Shown here one piece after another: positions 1 through 13,965 of a DNA stretch of 64,000 bases. Position 1 is the first letter of the stretch. Each line of letters begins with the position of its first letter. The stretch spans positions 82,947,919 to 83,011,918 of the forward strand of contig OX352761.1 in NCBI GenBank assembly GCA_947095585.1, in the 5' to 3' direction. The notes under the pieces are model-generated. The model did no database searches. It was not told the DNA's origin and saw only the letters and a program-made list of their open reading frames with translations. The translations under genes and the position numbers were made by a program. Source of the DNA: Nephrocerus scutellatus (Eukaryota > Arthropoda > Insecta > Diptera > Pipunculidae).

Positions 1-1724
1 AAATCTTATAGTCGCATATTAGTCCTACATTCCGAGTTTCAAACGAATCGCTTGAGAAATGGCTTGGTTCCAAAAACCCCAGACCTTATTGACCAGATCC
101 CAGAATTTCCATAGGAACAAGTCTTATAGTCACATATTAGTCCTACATTCCGAGTTTCATACGAATCCCTTGAGAAATGGCTTGGTTCCAAAAATCCCAG
201 ACACTATTGGCCAGATCCAAGAATTTCCATAGGAACAAGTCTTATAGTCACATATTAGTCCTACATTCCGAGTTTCATAGGAATCCGTTGAGAAATGGCT
301 TGGTTCCAAAAATCCCAAACCCTATTGGCCAGATCCCAGAATTTCCATAGGAACAAGTCTAATAGTCACATATTAGTCCTACATTCCGAGTTTCATACGA
401 ATCCCTTGAGAAATGGCTTGGTTCCAAAAATCCCAGACCCTATTGGTCAGATCCCAGAATTTCCATAGGAACAAGTCTTATAGTCACATATTAGTCCTAC
501 ATTCCGAGATTCATACGAATCCCTTGAGAAATGGCTTGGTTCCAAAAATCCCAGACCCTATTGGCCAGATCCCAGAATTTCCATAGGAACAAGTCTTATA
601 GTGGCATATTAGTCCTACATTCCGAGTTTCATACGAATCCCTTGAGAAATGGCTTGGTACCAAAAATCCCAGACACTATTGGCCAGATCCCAGAATTTCC
701 ATAGGAACAAGTCTTATAGTCAAATATTAGTCCTACATTCCGAGTTTCATACGAATCCCTTGAGAAATGGCTTGGTTCCAAAAATCCCATACCCTATTGG
801 CCAGATCCCAGAATTTCCATAGGAACAAGTCTTATAGTCACATATAAGTCCTACATTCCGAGTTTCATACGAATCCCTTGAGAAATGGCTTGGTTCCAAA
901 AATCCCAGACCCTATTACCCAGATCCCAGAATTTCCATAGTAACAAGTCTTATAGTCACATATTAGTCCTACATTCCGAGTTTCATACGAATCCCTTGAG
1001 TAATGGCTTGGTTCCAAAAATCCCAGAAACTATTGGCCAGATCCCAGAATTTCCATAGGAACAAGTCTTATAGTCACATATTAGTCCTACATTCCAAGTT
1101 TCATACGAATCCCTTGAGAAATGGCTGGGTTCCAAAAATCCCAGACCCTATTGGCCAGATCCCAGAATTTCCATAGGAACAAGTCTTATAGTCACATATT
1201 AGTCCTACATTCCGAGTTTCATACGAATCCCTTGAGAAATGGCTTGGATCCAAAAATCCCAGACCCTATTGGCCAGATCCCAGAATTTCCATAGGAACAA
1301 GTCTTATAGTCACATATTAGTCCTACATTCCGAGTTTCATACGAAACCCTTGAGAAATGGCTTGGTTCCAAAAATCCCAGACCCAATTGGCCAGATCCCA
1401 GAATTTCCATAGGAACAAATCTTAAAGTCGCATATTAGTCCTACATTCCGAGTTTCATACGAATCGCTTAAGAAATGGCTTGGTTCCAAAAATCCCAGAC
1501 CCTTTTGGCCAGATCCCACAATTTCAATAGGAACAACTCTTATAGTCACATATTAGTCCTACATTCCGAGTTTCATACGAATCCCTTGAGAAATGGCTTG
1601 GTTCCAAAAATCCCAGACCCTATTGGACAGATCCCAGAATTTCCATAGGAACAAGTCTTATAGTCACATATTAGTCCTACATTCCGAGTTTCATACGAAT
1701 CGCTTGAGAAATGGCTTGGTTTAA

Positions 1725-4530
1725 AAAATCCCAGACCCTATTGGCCAGATCCCAGAATTTCTATAGGAACAAGTCTTAATGTCACATATTAGTCCTACAT
1801 TCCGAGTTTCATACGAATCCCTTGAGAAATGGCTTGTTTCCAAAAATCCCAGACCCTTTTGGCCAGATACCAGAATTTCCATAGGAACAAGTCTTATAGT
1901 CACATATTACTACTACATTCCGAGTTTCATACGAATCCCTTGAGAAATGGCTTGGTTTCAAAAATCCCAGACCCTATTGGCCAGATCCCAGAATTTTCAT
2001 AGGAACAAGTCTTATAGTCACATATTAGTCCTACATTCCGAGTTTCATACAAATCCCTTGAGAAATGGCTTGGTTCCAAAAATCCCAGACCCTATTGGCC
2101 AGATCCCAGAATTTCCATAGGAACAAGTCTTATAGTCACATATTAGTCCTACATTCCGAGTTTCATACGAATCTCTTGAGAAATGGCTTGGTTTCAAAAA
2201 TCCCAGACCCTATTGGCCAGATCCCAGAATTTCCATAGGAACAAGTCTTATAGTCACATATTAGTCCTACATTCCGAGTTTCATACGAATCCCTTGAGAA
2301 ATGGCTTGGTTCCAAAAATCCCAGACCCTATTGGCCAGATCCCAGAATTTCCATAGGAACAAGTCTTATAGTCACATATTAGTACTACATTCCGAGTTTC
2401 ATACGAATCCCTTGAGAAATGGCTTGGTTCCAAAAATACCTTATTGGCCAGATCCTAGAATTTCCATAGGAACAAGTCTTATAGTCACATATTAGTCCTA
2501 CATTCCGAGTTTCATACGAATCTCTTGAGAATTGGCTTGGTTCCGAAAATCCCAGACCCTATTGGCCAGATCCCAGAATTTCCATAGGAACAAGTCTTAT
2601 AGTCACATATTAGTCCTACATTCCAAGTTTCATACGAATCTCTTGAGAATTGGCTTGGTTCCAAAAATCCCAGACCCTATTGGGCAGATCCCAGAATTTC
2701 CATAGGAACAAGTCTTATAGTAACATATTAGTCCTACATTCCGAGTTTCATACGAATCCCTTGAGAAATGGCTTGGTTCCAAAAATACCTTATTGGCCAG
2801 ATCCTAGAATTTCCATAGGAACAAGTCTTATAGGCACATATTAGTCCTACATTCCGAGTTTCATACGAATCTCTTAAGAATTGGCTTGGTTCCAAAAATC
2901 CCAGACCCTATTGGCCAGATCCTAGAATTTCCATAGGAACAAGTCTTATAGGCACATATTAGTCCTACATTCCGAGTTTCATACGAATCTCTTAAGAATT
3001 GGCTTGGATCCAAAAATCCCAGACCCTATTGGCCAGATCCCAGAATTTCCATAGGAACAAGTCTTATAGTCACATATTAGTCCTACATTCCGAGTTTCAT
3101 ACGAATCCCTTGAGAAATGGCTTGGTTCCAAAAATCCCAGACCCTATTGGCCAGATCCCAGAATTTCCATAGGAACAAGTCTTATAGTCACATATTAGTC
3201 CTACATTCCGAGTTTCATACGAATCCCTTGAGAAATGGCTTGGTACCAAAAATCCCAGACCTTATTTGCCAGATTCCAGAATTTCCATAGGAACAAGTCT
3301 TATAGTCACATATTAGTCCTACATTCCGAGTTTCATACGAATCGCTTGAGAAATGGCTTGGTTCCAAAAATCCCAGACCCTATTGGACAGATCCCAGAAT
3401 TTCCATAGGAACAAGTCTTATAGTCACATATTAGTCCTACATTCCGAGTTTCATACGAAACGCTTGAGAAATGGCTTGGTTCCCAAAGTTCCAGACCCAA
3501 TTGGCCAGATCCCAGAATTTCCATAGGAACAAATCTTATAGTCGCCTATTAGTCCTACATTCCGAGTTTCATACGAATCGCTTAAGAAATGGCTTGGTTC
3601 CAAAAATCCCAGACCCTATTAGCCAGATCCCAGAATTTCCATAGGAACAAGTCTTATAGTCACATATTAGTCCTACATTCCGAGTTTCATACGAATCCCT
3701 TGAGAAATGGCTTGGTTCCAAAAATCCCAGACCTTATTTGCCAGATCCCAGAATTTCCATAGGAACAAGTCTTATAGTCACATATTAGTCCTACATTCCG
3801 AGTTTCATACGAATCCCTTGAGAAATGGCTTTGTTCCAAAAATCCCAGATCCTATTGGACAGATCCCAGAATTTCCATAGGAACAAGTCTTATAGTCACA
3901 TATTAGTCCTATATATTAGTCCTACATTCCGAGTTTCATACGAATCGCTTGAGAAATGGCTTGGTTCCCAAAATTCCAGACCCAATTGGCCAGATCCCAG
4001 AATTTCCATAGGAACAAATCTTATAGTCGCATATAAGGCCTACATTCCGAGATCCTTCGTACGAATCGCTTGAGAAATGGCTTGGTTCCAAAAATCCCAG
4101 ACCCTATTGGCCAGATCCCAGAATTTCCATAGGAACAAGTCTTATAGTCACATATTAGTCCTACATTCCGAGTTTCATACGAATCCCTTGAGAAATGGCT
4201 TGGTTCCAAAAATACCTTATTGGCCAGATCCTAGAATTTCCATAGGAACAAGTCTTATAATCACATATTAGTCCTACATTCCGAGTTTCAAACGAATCTC
4301 TTGAGAATTGGCTTGGTTCCAAAAATCCCAGAACCTATTGGCCAGATCCCAGAATTTCCATAGAAACAAGTCTTATAGTCACATATTAGTCCTACATTCC
4401 GAGTTTCATACGAATCTCTTGAGAATTGGCTTGGTTCCAAAAATCCCAGACCCTATTGGCCAGATCCCAGAATTTCCATAGGAACAAGTCTTATAGTCAC
4501 ATATTAGTCCTACATTCCGAGTTTCATACG
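1725..4530 (+). repeat. Long duplicated block inside satellite, copy 1
   Basis: This block matches 9,042-11,608 monomer for monomer, with an offset of 7,317 bp that drops to 7,078 bp after about two monomers are missing in the second copy. Shared private variants include 'tttctatagg ... cttaatgtcac', 'ttactactacatt', the short-deletion monomers and the duplicated 'tattagtcctata' variant. Confidence 0.85.
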
Positions 4531-4759
4531 AATCTCTTGAGAATTGGCTTGGTTCCAAAAATCCCAGACCCTATTGGCCAGATCCCAGAATTTCCATAGG
4601 AACAAGTCTTATAGTCACATATTAGTCCTACATTCCGAGTTTCATACGAATCTCTTGAGAATTGGCTTGGTTCCAAAAATCCCAGACCCTATTGGCCAGA
4701 TCCCAGAATTTCCATAGGAACAAGTCTTATAGTCACATATTAGTCCTACATTCCGAGTT

Positions 4760-7060
4760 TCATACGAATCCCTTGAGAAATGGCTTGGTTCCAAAAATCC
4801 CAAACCTTATTTGCCAGATCCCAGAATTTCCATAGGAACAAGTCTTATAGTCACATATTAGTCCTACATTCCGAGTTTCATACGAATCCCTTGAGAAATG
4901 GCTTGGTTCCAAAAATCCCAGACCATATTGGCCAGATCCCAGAATTTCCATAGGAACAAGTCTTATAGTCACATATTAGTCCTACATTCCGAGTTTCATA
5001 CGAAACGCTTGAGAAATGGCTTGGTTCCCAAAGTTCCAGACCCAATTGGCCAGATCCCAGAATTTCCATAGGAACAAATCTTATAGTCGCATATTAGTCC
5101 TACATTCCGAGTTTCATACGAATCGCTTAAGAAATGGCTTGGTTCCAAAAATCCCAGACCCTATTAGCCAGATCCCAGAATTTCCATAGGAACAAGTCTA
5201 ATAGTCACATATTAGTCCTACATTCCGAGTTTCATACGAATCCCTTGAGAAATGGCTTGGTTCCAAAAATCCCAGACCCAATTGGCCAGATCCCAGAATT
5301 TCCATAGGACCAAATCTTATAGTCGCATATTAGTCCTACATTCCGAGTTTCATACGAATCGCTTGAGAAATGGCTTGGTTCCAAAAATCCCAGACGCTAT
5401 TGGCCAGATCCCAGAATTTCCATAGGAAGAAGTCTTATAGTCACATATTAGTCCTACATTCCGAGTTTCATACGAATCCCTTGAGAAATGGCTTGGTTCC
5501 AAAAATCCCAAACCCTATTGGCCAGATCCCAGAATTTCCATAGGAACAAGTCATATAGTCACATATTAGTCCTACATTCCGAGTTTCATACGAAACGCTT
5601 GAGAAATGGCTTGGTTCCCAAAGTTCCAGACCCAATTGGCCAGATCCCAGAATTTCCATAGGAAAAAATCTTATAGTCGCATATTAGTCCTACATTCCGA
5701 GTTTCATACGAATCGCTTAAGAAATGGCTTGGTTCAATAAATCCCAGACCCTATTAGCCAGATCCCAGAATTTCCATAGGAACAAGTCTTATAGTCACAT
5801 ATTAGTCCTACATTCCGAGTTTCATACGAATCCCTTGAGAAATGGCTTGGTTCCAAAAATCCCAGACCTTATTTGCCAGATCCCAGAATTTCCATAGGAA
5901 CAAGTCTTATAGTCACATATTAGTCCTACATTTCGAGTTTCATACGAATCCCTTGAGAAATGGCTTGGTTCCAAAAATCCCAGACCTTATTTGCCAGATC
6001 CCAGAATTTCCATAGGAACAAGTCTTATAGTCACATATTAGTCCTACATTCCGAGTTTCATACGAATCCCTTGAGAAATGGCTTGGTTCCAAAAATCCCA
6101 AACCCTATTGGCCAGATCCCAGAATTTCCATAGGAACAAGTCTTATAGTCACATATCAGTCCTACATTCCGAGTTTCATACGAAACGCTTGAGAAATGGC
6201 TTGGTTCCCAAAGTTCCAGACCCAATTGGCCAGATCCCAGAATTTCCATAGGACCAAATCTTATAGTCGCATATTAGTCCTACATTCCGAGTTTCATACG
6301 AATCGCTTGAGAAATGGCTTGGTTCCAAAAATCCCAGACCCTATTGGCCAGATCCCAGAATTTCCATAGGAACAAGTCTTATAGTCACATATTAGTCCTA
6401 CATTCCGAGTTTCATACGAATCCCTTGAGAAATGGCTTGGTTCCAAAAATCCCAAACCTTATTTGCCAGATCCCAGAATTTCCATAGGAACAAGTCTTAT
6501 AGTCACATATTAGTCCTACATTCCGAGTTTCATACGAATCCCTTGAGAAATGGCTTGGTTCCAAAAATCCCAGACCATATTGGCCAGATCCCAGAATTTC
6601 CATAGGAACAAGTCTTATAGTCACATATTAGTCCTACATTCCGAGTTTCATACGAAACGCTTGAGAAATGGCTTGGTTCCCAAAGTTCCAGACCCAATTG
6701 GCCAGATCCCAGAATTTCCATAGGAACAAATCTTATAGTCGCATATTAGTCCTACATTCCGAGTTTCATACGAATCGCTTAAGAAATGGCTTGGTTCCAA
6801 AAATCCCAGACCCTATTAGCCAGATCCCAGAATTTCCATAGGAACAAGTCTAATAGTCACATATTAGTCCTACATTCCGAGTTTCATACGAATCCCTTGA
6901 GAAATGGCTTGGTTCCAAAAATCCCAGACCCAATTGGCCAGATCCCAGAATTTCCATAGGACCAAATCTTATAGTCGCATATTAGTCCTACATTCCGAGT
7001 TTCATACGAATCGCTTGAGAAATGGCTTGGTTCCAAAAATCCCAGACCCTATTGGCCAGA
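4760..7060 (+). repeat. 14-monomer (1,652-bp) higher-order repeat
   Basis: The segment starting at 4,760 recurs at 6,412, an offset of 1,652 bp or 14 x 118. Its left part recurs again at 13,372, up to the array edge at 13,692. The diagnostic run is an 'accttatttgcc' monomer, then a 'gaccatattggcc' monomer, then a type-B 'cccaaagttcc' monomer. Confidence 0.75.
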
Positions 7061-7259
7061 TCCCAGAATTTCCATAGGAACAAGTCTTATAGTCACATAT
7101 TAGTCCTACATTCCGAGTTTCATACGAATCTCTTGAGAATTGGCTTGGTTCCAAAAATCCCAGACCCTATTGGCCAGATCCCAGAATTTCCATAGGAACA
7201 AGTCTTATAGTCACATATTAGTCCTACATTCCGAGTTTCATACGAATCCCTTGAGAAAT

Positions 7260-8330
7260 GGCTTGGTTCCAAAAATCCCAGACCTTATTTGCCAGATCCC
7301 AGAATTTCCATAGAAACAAGTCTTATAGTCACATATTAGTCCTACATTCCGAGTTTCATACGAATCCCTTGAGAAATGGCTTGGTTCCAAAAATCCCAGA
7401 CCCTATTGGCCAGATCCCAGAATTTCCATAGGAACAAGTCTTATAGTCACATATTAGTCCTACATTCCGAGTTTCATACGAATCCCTTGAGAAATGGCTT
7501 GGTACCAAAAATCCCAGACCTTATTTGCCAGATCCCAGAATTTCCATAGGAACAAGTCTTATAGTCACATATTAGTCCCACATTCCGAGTTTCATACGAA
7601 TCCCTTGAGAAATGGCTTGGTTCCAAAAATCCCAAACCCTATTGGCCAGATCCCAGAATTTCCATAGGACCAAATCTTATAGTCGCATATTAGTCCTACA
7701 TTCCGAGTTTCATACGAATCGCTTGAGAAATGGCTTGGTTCCCAAAGTTCCAGACCCTATTGGCCAGATCCCAGAATTTCCATAGGAACAAGTCTTATAG
7801 TCGCATATTAGTCCTACATTCCGAGTTTCATACGAATCGCTTAAGAAATGGCTTGGTTCAATAAATCCCAGACCCTATTAGCCAGATCCCAGAATTTCCA
7901 TAGGAACAAGTCTTATAGTCACATATTAGTCCTACATTCCGAGTTTCATACGAATCCCTTGAGAAATGGCTTGGTTCCAAAAATCCCAGACCTTATTTGC
8001 CAGATCCCAGAATTTCCATAGGAACAAGTCTTATAGTCACATATTAGTCCTACATTTCGAGTTTCATACGAATCCCTTGAGAAATGGCTTGGTTCCAAAA
8101 ATCCCAGACCCTATTGGCCAGATCCCAGAATTTCCATAGAAACAAATGTTATAGTCGCATATTAGTCCTACATTCCGAGTTTCATACGAATCCCTTGAGA
8201 AATGGCTTGGTACCAAAAATCCCAGACCTTATTTGCCAGATCCCAGAATTTCCATAGGAACAAGTCTTATAGTCACATATTAGTCCCACATTCCGAGTTT
8301 CATACGAATCCCTTGAGAAATGGCTTGGTA
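7260..8330 (+). repeat. Satellite block repeated at about 11,626-12,690
   Basis: The offset is 4,366 bp, or 37 x 118. Shared rare variants are 'ggttcccaaagttccagaccctattgg' followed by 'ggttcaataaatcc' and 'agtcccacattcc'. This shows another block-wise copying event within the array. Confidence 0.7.
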
Positions 8331-9041
8331 CCAAAAATCCCAGACCTTATTTGCCAGATCCCAGAATTTCCATAGGAACAAGTCTTATAGTCACATATCA
8401 GTCCTACATTCCGAGTTTCATACGAAACGCTTGAGAAATGGCTTGGTTCCCAAAGTTCCAGACCCAATTGGCCAGATCCCAGAATTTCCATAGGAACAAA
8501 TCTTATAGTCGCCTATTAGTCCTACATTCCGAGTTTCATACGAATCGCTTAAGAAATGGCTTGGTTCCAAAAATCCCAGACCCTATTAGCCAGATCCCAG
8601 AATTTCCATAGGAACAAGTCTTATAGTCACATATTAGTCCTACATTCCGAGTTTCATACGAATCCCTTGAGAAATGGCTTGGTTCCAAAAATCCCAGACC
8701 TTATTTGCCAGATCCCAGAATTTCCATAGGAACAAGTCTTATAGTCACATATTAGTCCCACATTCCGAGTTTCATACGAATCCCTTGAGAAATGGCTTGG
8801 TTCCAAAAATCCCAAACCTTATTTGCCAGATCCCAGAATTTCCATAGGAACAAGTCTTATAGTCACATATTAGTCCTACATTCCGAGTTTCATACGAATC
8901 CCTTGAGAAATGGCTTGGTACCAAAAATCCCAGACCTTATTTGCCAGATCCCAGAATTTCCATAGGAACAAGTCTTATAGTTACATATTAGTCCCACATT
9001 CCGAGTTTCATACGAATCCCTTGAGAAATGGCTTGGTTCCA

Positions 9042-11608
9042 AAAATCCCAGACCCTATTGGCCAGATCCCAGAATTTCTATAGGAACAAGTCTTAATGTC
9101 ACATATTAGTCCTACATTCCGAGTTTCATACGAATCCCTTGAGAAATGGCTTGTTTCCAAAAATCCCAGACCCTTTTGGCCAGATACCAGAATTTCCATA
9201 GGAACAAGTCTTATAGTCACATATTACTACTACATTCCGAGTTTCATACGAATCCCTTGAGAAATGGCTTGGTTTCAAAAATCCCAGACCCTATTGGCCA
9301 GATCCCAGAATTTTCATAGGAACAAGTCTTATAGTCACATATTAGTCCTACATTCCGAGTTTCATACAAATCCCTTGAGAAATGGCTTGGTTCCAAAAAT
9401 CCCAGACCCTATTGGCCAGATCCCAGAATTTCCATAGGAACAAGTCTTATAGTCACATATTAGTCCTACATTCCGAGTTTCATACGAATCTCTTGAGAAA
9501 TGGCTTGGTTTCAAAAATCCCAGACCCTATTGGCCAGATCCCAGAATTTCCATAGGAACAAGTCTTATAGTCACATATTAGTCCTACATTCCGAGTTTCA
9601 TACGAATCCCTTGAGAAATGGCTTGGTTCCAAAAATCCCAGACCCTATTGGCCAGATCCCAGAATTTCCATAGGAACAAGTCTTATAGTCACATATTAGT
9701 ACTACATTCCGAGTTTCATACGAATCCCTTGAGAAATGGCTTGGTTCCAAAAATACCTTATTGGCCAGATCCTAGAATTTCCATAGGAACAAGTCTTATA
9801 GTCACATATTAGTCCTACATTCCGAGTTTCATACGAATCTCTTGAGAATTGGCTTGGTTCCGAAAATCCCAGACCCTATTGGCCAGATCCCAGAATTTCC
9901 ATAGGAACAAGTCTTATAGTCACATATTAGTCCTACATTCCAAGTTTCATACGAATCTCTTGAGAATTGGCTTGGTTCCAAAAATCCCAGACCCTATTGG
10001 GCAGATCCCAGAATTTCCATAGGAACAAGTCTTATAGTAACATATTAGTCCTACATTCCGAGTTTCATACGAATCCCTTGAGAAATGGCTTGGTTCCAAA
10101 AATACCTTATTGGCCAGATCCTAGAATTTCCATAGAAACAAGTCTTATAGGCACATATTAGTCCTACATTCCGAGTTTCATACGAATCTCTTAAGAATTG
10201 GCTTGGTTCCAAAAATCCCAGACCCTATTGGCCAGATCCTAGAATTTCCATAGGAACAAGTCTTATAGGCACATATTAGTCCTACATTCCGAGTTTCATA
10301 CGAATCTCTTAAGAATTGGCTTGGATCCAAAAATCCCAGACCCTATTGGCCAGATCCCAGAATTTCCATAGGAACAAGTCTTATAGTCACATATTAGTCC
10401 TACATTCCGAGTTTCATACGAATCCCTTGAGAAATGGCTTGGTTCCAAAAATCCCAGACCCTATTGGCCAGATCCCAGAATTTCCATAGGAACAAGTCTT
10501 ATAGTCACATATTAGTCCTACATTCCGAGTTTCATACGAATCCCTTGAGAAATGGCTTGGTACCAAAAATCCCAGACCTTATTTGCCAGATTCCAGAATT
10601 TCCATAGGAACAAGTCTTATAGTCACATATTAGTCCTACATTCCGAGTTTCATACGAATCGCTTGAGAAATGGCTTGGTTCCAAAAATCCCAGACCCTAT
10701 TGGACAGATCCCAGAATTTCCATAGGAACAAGTCTTATAGTCACATATTAGTCCTACATTCCGAGTTTCATACGAAACGCTTGAGAAATGGCTTGGTTCC
10801 CAAAGTTCCAGACCCAATTGGCCAGATCCCAGAATTTCCATAGGAACAAATCTTATAGTCGCCTATTAGTCCTACATTCCGAGTTTCATACGAATCCCTT
10901 GAGAAATGGCTTGGTTCCAAAAATCCCAGACCTTATTTGCCAGATCCCAGAATTTCCATAGGAACAAGTCTTATAGTCACATATTAGTCCTACATTCCGA
11001 GTTTCATACGAATCCCTTGAGAAATGGCTTTGTTCCAAAAATCCCAGATCCTATTGGACAGATCCCAGAATTTCCATAGGAACAAGTCTTATAGTCACAT
11101 ATTAGTCCTATATATTAGTCCTACATTCCGAGTTTCATACGAATCGCTTGAGAAATGGCTTGGTTCCAAAAATCCCAGACCCTATTGGCCAGATCCCAGA
11201 ATTTCCATAGGAACAAGTCTTATAGTCACATATTAGTCCTACATTCCGAGTTTCATACGAATCCCTTGAGAAATGGCTTGGTTCCAAAAATACCTTATTG
11301 GCCAGATCCTAGAATTTCCATAGGAACAAGTCTTATAATCACATATTAGTCCTACATTCCGAGTTTCAAACGAATCTCTTGAGAATTGGCTTGGTTCCAA
11401 AAATCCCAGAACCTATTGGCCAGATCCCAGAATTTCCATAGAAACAAGTCTTATAGTCACATATTAGTCCTACATTCCGAGTTTCATACGAATCTCTTGA
11501 GAATTGGCTTGGTTCCAAAAATCCCAGACCCTATTGGCCAGATCCCAGAATTTCCATAGGAACAAGTCTTATAGTCACATATTAGTCCTACATTCCGAGT
11601 TTCATACG
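9042..11608 (+). repeat. Long duplicated block inside satellite, copy 2
   Basis: This is the partner of 1,725-4,530. The same rare variants occur in the same order, so a run of more than 20 monomers was copied as a block. It lacks about two monomers near 10,890-11,160 relative to copy 1. Confidence 0.85.
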
Positions 11609-13692
11609 AATCCCTTGAGAAATGGCTTGGTTCCAAAAATCCCAGACCTTATTTGCCAGATCCCAGAATTTCCATAGGAACAAGTCTTATAGTCACATAT
11701 TAGTCCTACATTCCGAGTTTCATACGAATCCCTTGAGAAATGGCTTGGTTCCAAAAATCCCAGACCCTATTGGCCAGATCCCAGAATTTCCATAGGAACA
11801 AGTCTTATAGTCACATATTAGTCCTACATTCCGAGTTTCATACGAATCCCTTGAGAAATGGCTTGGTACCAAAAATCCCAGACCTTATTTGCCAGATCCC
11901 AGAATTTCCATAGGAACAAGTCTTATAGTCACATATTAGTCCCACATTCCGAGTTTCATACGAATCCCTTGAGAAATGGCTTGGTTCCAAAAATCCCAAA
12001 CCCTATTGGCCAGATCCCAGAATTTCCATAGGACCAAATCTTATAGTCGCATATTAGTCCTACATTCCGAGTTTCATACGAATCGCTTGAGAAATGGCTT
12101 GGTTCCCAAAGTTCCAGACCCTATTGGCCAGATCCCAGAATTTCCATAGGAACAAGTCTTATAGTCGCATATTAGTCCTACATTCCGAGTTTCATACGAA
12201 TCGCTTAAGAAATGGCTTGGTTCAATAAATCCCAGACCCTATTAGCCAGATCCCAGAATTTCCATAGGAACAAGTCTTATAGTCACATATTAGTCCTACA
12301 TTCCGAGTTTCATACGAATCCCTTGAGAAATGGCTTGGTTCCAAAAATCCCAGACCTTATTTGCCAGATCCCAGAATTTCCATAGGAACAAGTCTTATAG
12401 TCACATATTAGTCCTACATTTCGAGTTTCATACGAATCCCTTGAGAAATGGCTTGGTTCCAAAAATCCCAGACCCAATTGGCCAGATCCCAGAATTTCCA
12501 TAGAAACAAATCTTATAGTCGCATATTAGTCCTACATTCCGAGTTTCATACGAATCCCTTGAGAAATGGCTTGGTACCAAAAATCCCAGACCTTATTTGC
12601 CAGATCCCAGAATTTCCATAGGAACAAGTCTTATAGTCACACATTAGTCCCACATTCCGAGTTTCATACGAATCCCTTGAGAAATGGCTTGGTTCCAAAA
12701 ATCCCAAACCCTATTGGCCAGATCCCAGAATTTCCATAGGAACAAGTCTTATAGTCACATATCAGTCCTACATTCCGAGTTTCATACGAAACGCTTGAGA
12801 AATGGCTTGGTTCCCAAAGTTCCAGACCCAATTGGCCAGATCCCAGAATTTCCATAGGAAAAAATCTTATAGTCGCATATTAGTCCTACATTCCGAGTTT
12901 CATACGAATCGCTTAAGAAATGGCTTGGTTCAATAAATCCCAGACCCTATTAGCCAGATCCCAGAATTTCCATAGGAACAAGTCTTATAGTCACATATTA
13001 GTCCTACATTCCGAGTTTCATACGAATCCCTTGAGAAATGGCTTGGTTCCAAAAATCCCAGACCTTATTTGCCAGATCCCAGAATTTCCATAGGAACAAG
13101 TCTTATAGTCACATATTAGTCCTACATTTCGAGTTTCATACGAATCCCTTGAGAAATGGCTTGGTTCCAAAAATCCCAGACCTTATTTGCCAGATCCCAG
13201 AATTTCCATAGGAACAAGTTTTATAGTCACATATTAGTCCTACATTTCGAGTTTCATACGAATCCCTTGAGAAATGGCTTGGTTCCAAAAATCCCAGACC
13301 TTATTTGCCAGATCCCAGAATTTCCATAGGAACAAGTCTTATAGTCACATATTAGTCCTACATTCCGAGTTTCATACGAATCCCTTGAGAAATGGCTTGG
13401 TTCCAAAAATCCCAAACCTTATTTGCCAGATCCCAGAATTTCCATAGGAACAAGTCTTATAGTCACATATTAGTCCTACATTCCGAGTTTCATACGAATC
13501 CCTTGAGAAATGGCTTGGTTCCAAAAATCCCAGACCATATTGGCCAGATCCCAGAATTTCCATAGGAACAAGTCTTATAGTCACATATTAGTCCTACATT
13601 CCGAGTTTCATACGAAACGCTTGAGAAATGGCTTGGTTCCCAAAGTTCCAGACCCAATTGGCCAGATCCCAGAATTTCCATAGGAACAAATC

Positions 13693-13965
13693 GTGAGAGC
13701 TTCGCTAAAGTGACGTGGGTACTGCCTTGACGAAGTGACGTGAATGGTGACGAGCCTTGACGTTAGGGACGACGAGCGACGAAGTGACGTGAGCGACGTA
13801 AGTGACGACGGGCCTTGACTGAGTGACGACGAGAGCCTCGACGGGAGGACGTGAGTATGCGAGAGCTTTGATTAACTGTCGTGGGTAACGTGCGTAATGC
13901 AAAGGCTTTGATGAACTGTCGTGCGTAACGTGAGTCTTGACGTGAGGACAGTAGCGAATGCAGGG
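13693..13965. other. TGACG-rich non-repeat stretch at satellite edge
   Basis: Right after the satellite, the motif TGACG (often GTGACG or TGACGT) recurs about nine or more times between 13,710 and 13,850, mixed with 'cgacg' and 'gcctt(g)acg' words. No credible reading frame is present. The base composition is clearly GC-richer than either neighbour. Confidence 0.6.

Larger units (their letters stand above)
1..13692 (+). repeat. 118-bp satellite array, block 1 (about 116 monomers)
   Basis: Head-to-tail monomers of 118 bp fill the whole stretch, beginning before the window and ending abruptly at 13,692. Two monomer subtypes are visible. Type A carries 'caagtcttatagtcacat' and 'ccaaaaatcccagaccctat'. 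Type B carries 'caaatcttatagtcgcat' and 'cccaaagttccagacccaat'. A minor type has a short deletion giving 'aaataccttattggcc' (near 2,435, 2,785, 4,210, 9,755, 10,100 and 11,290). Monomers near 3,905 and 11,105 carry a short internal duplication of the 'tattagtcctaca' segment. Because 118 is not a multiple of three, the 60-80 codon frames that recur every 118 bp are repetition artefacts. No other sequence interrupts the array. Confidence 0.97.

Noticed and set aside
1219..13681. Dozens of 60-82 codon frames on both strands across the 118-bp satellite
   Set aside because: They recur exactly every 118 bp or at block offsets, have no domain features, and follow from lack of stops in some phases of the monomer.
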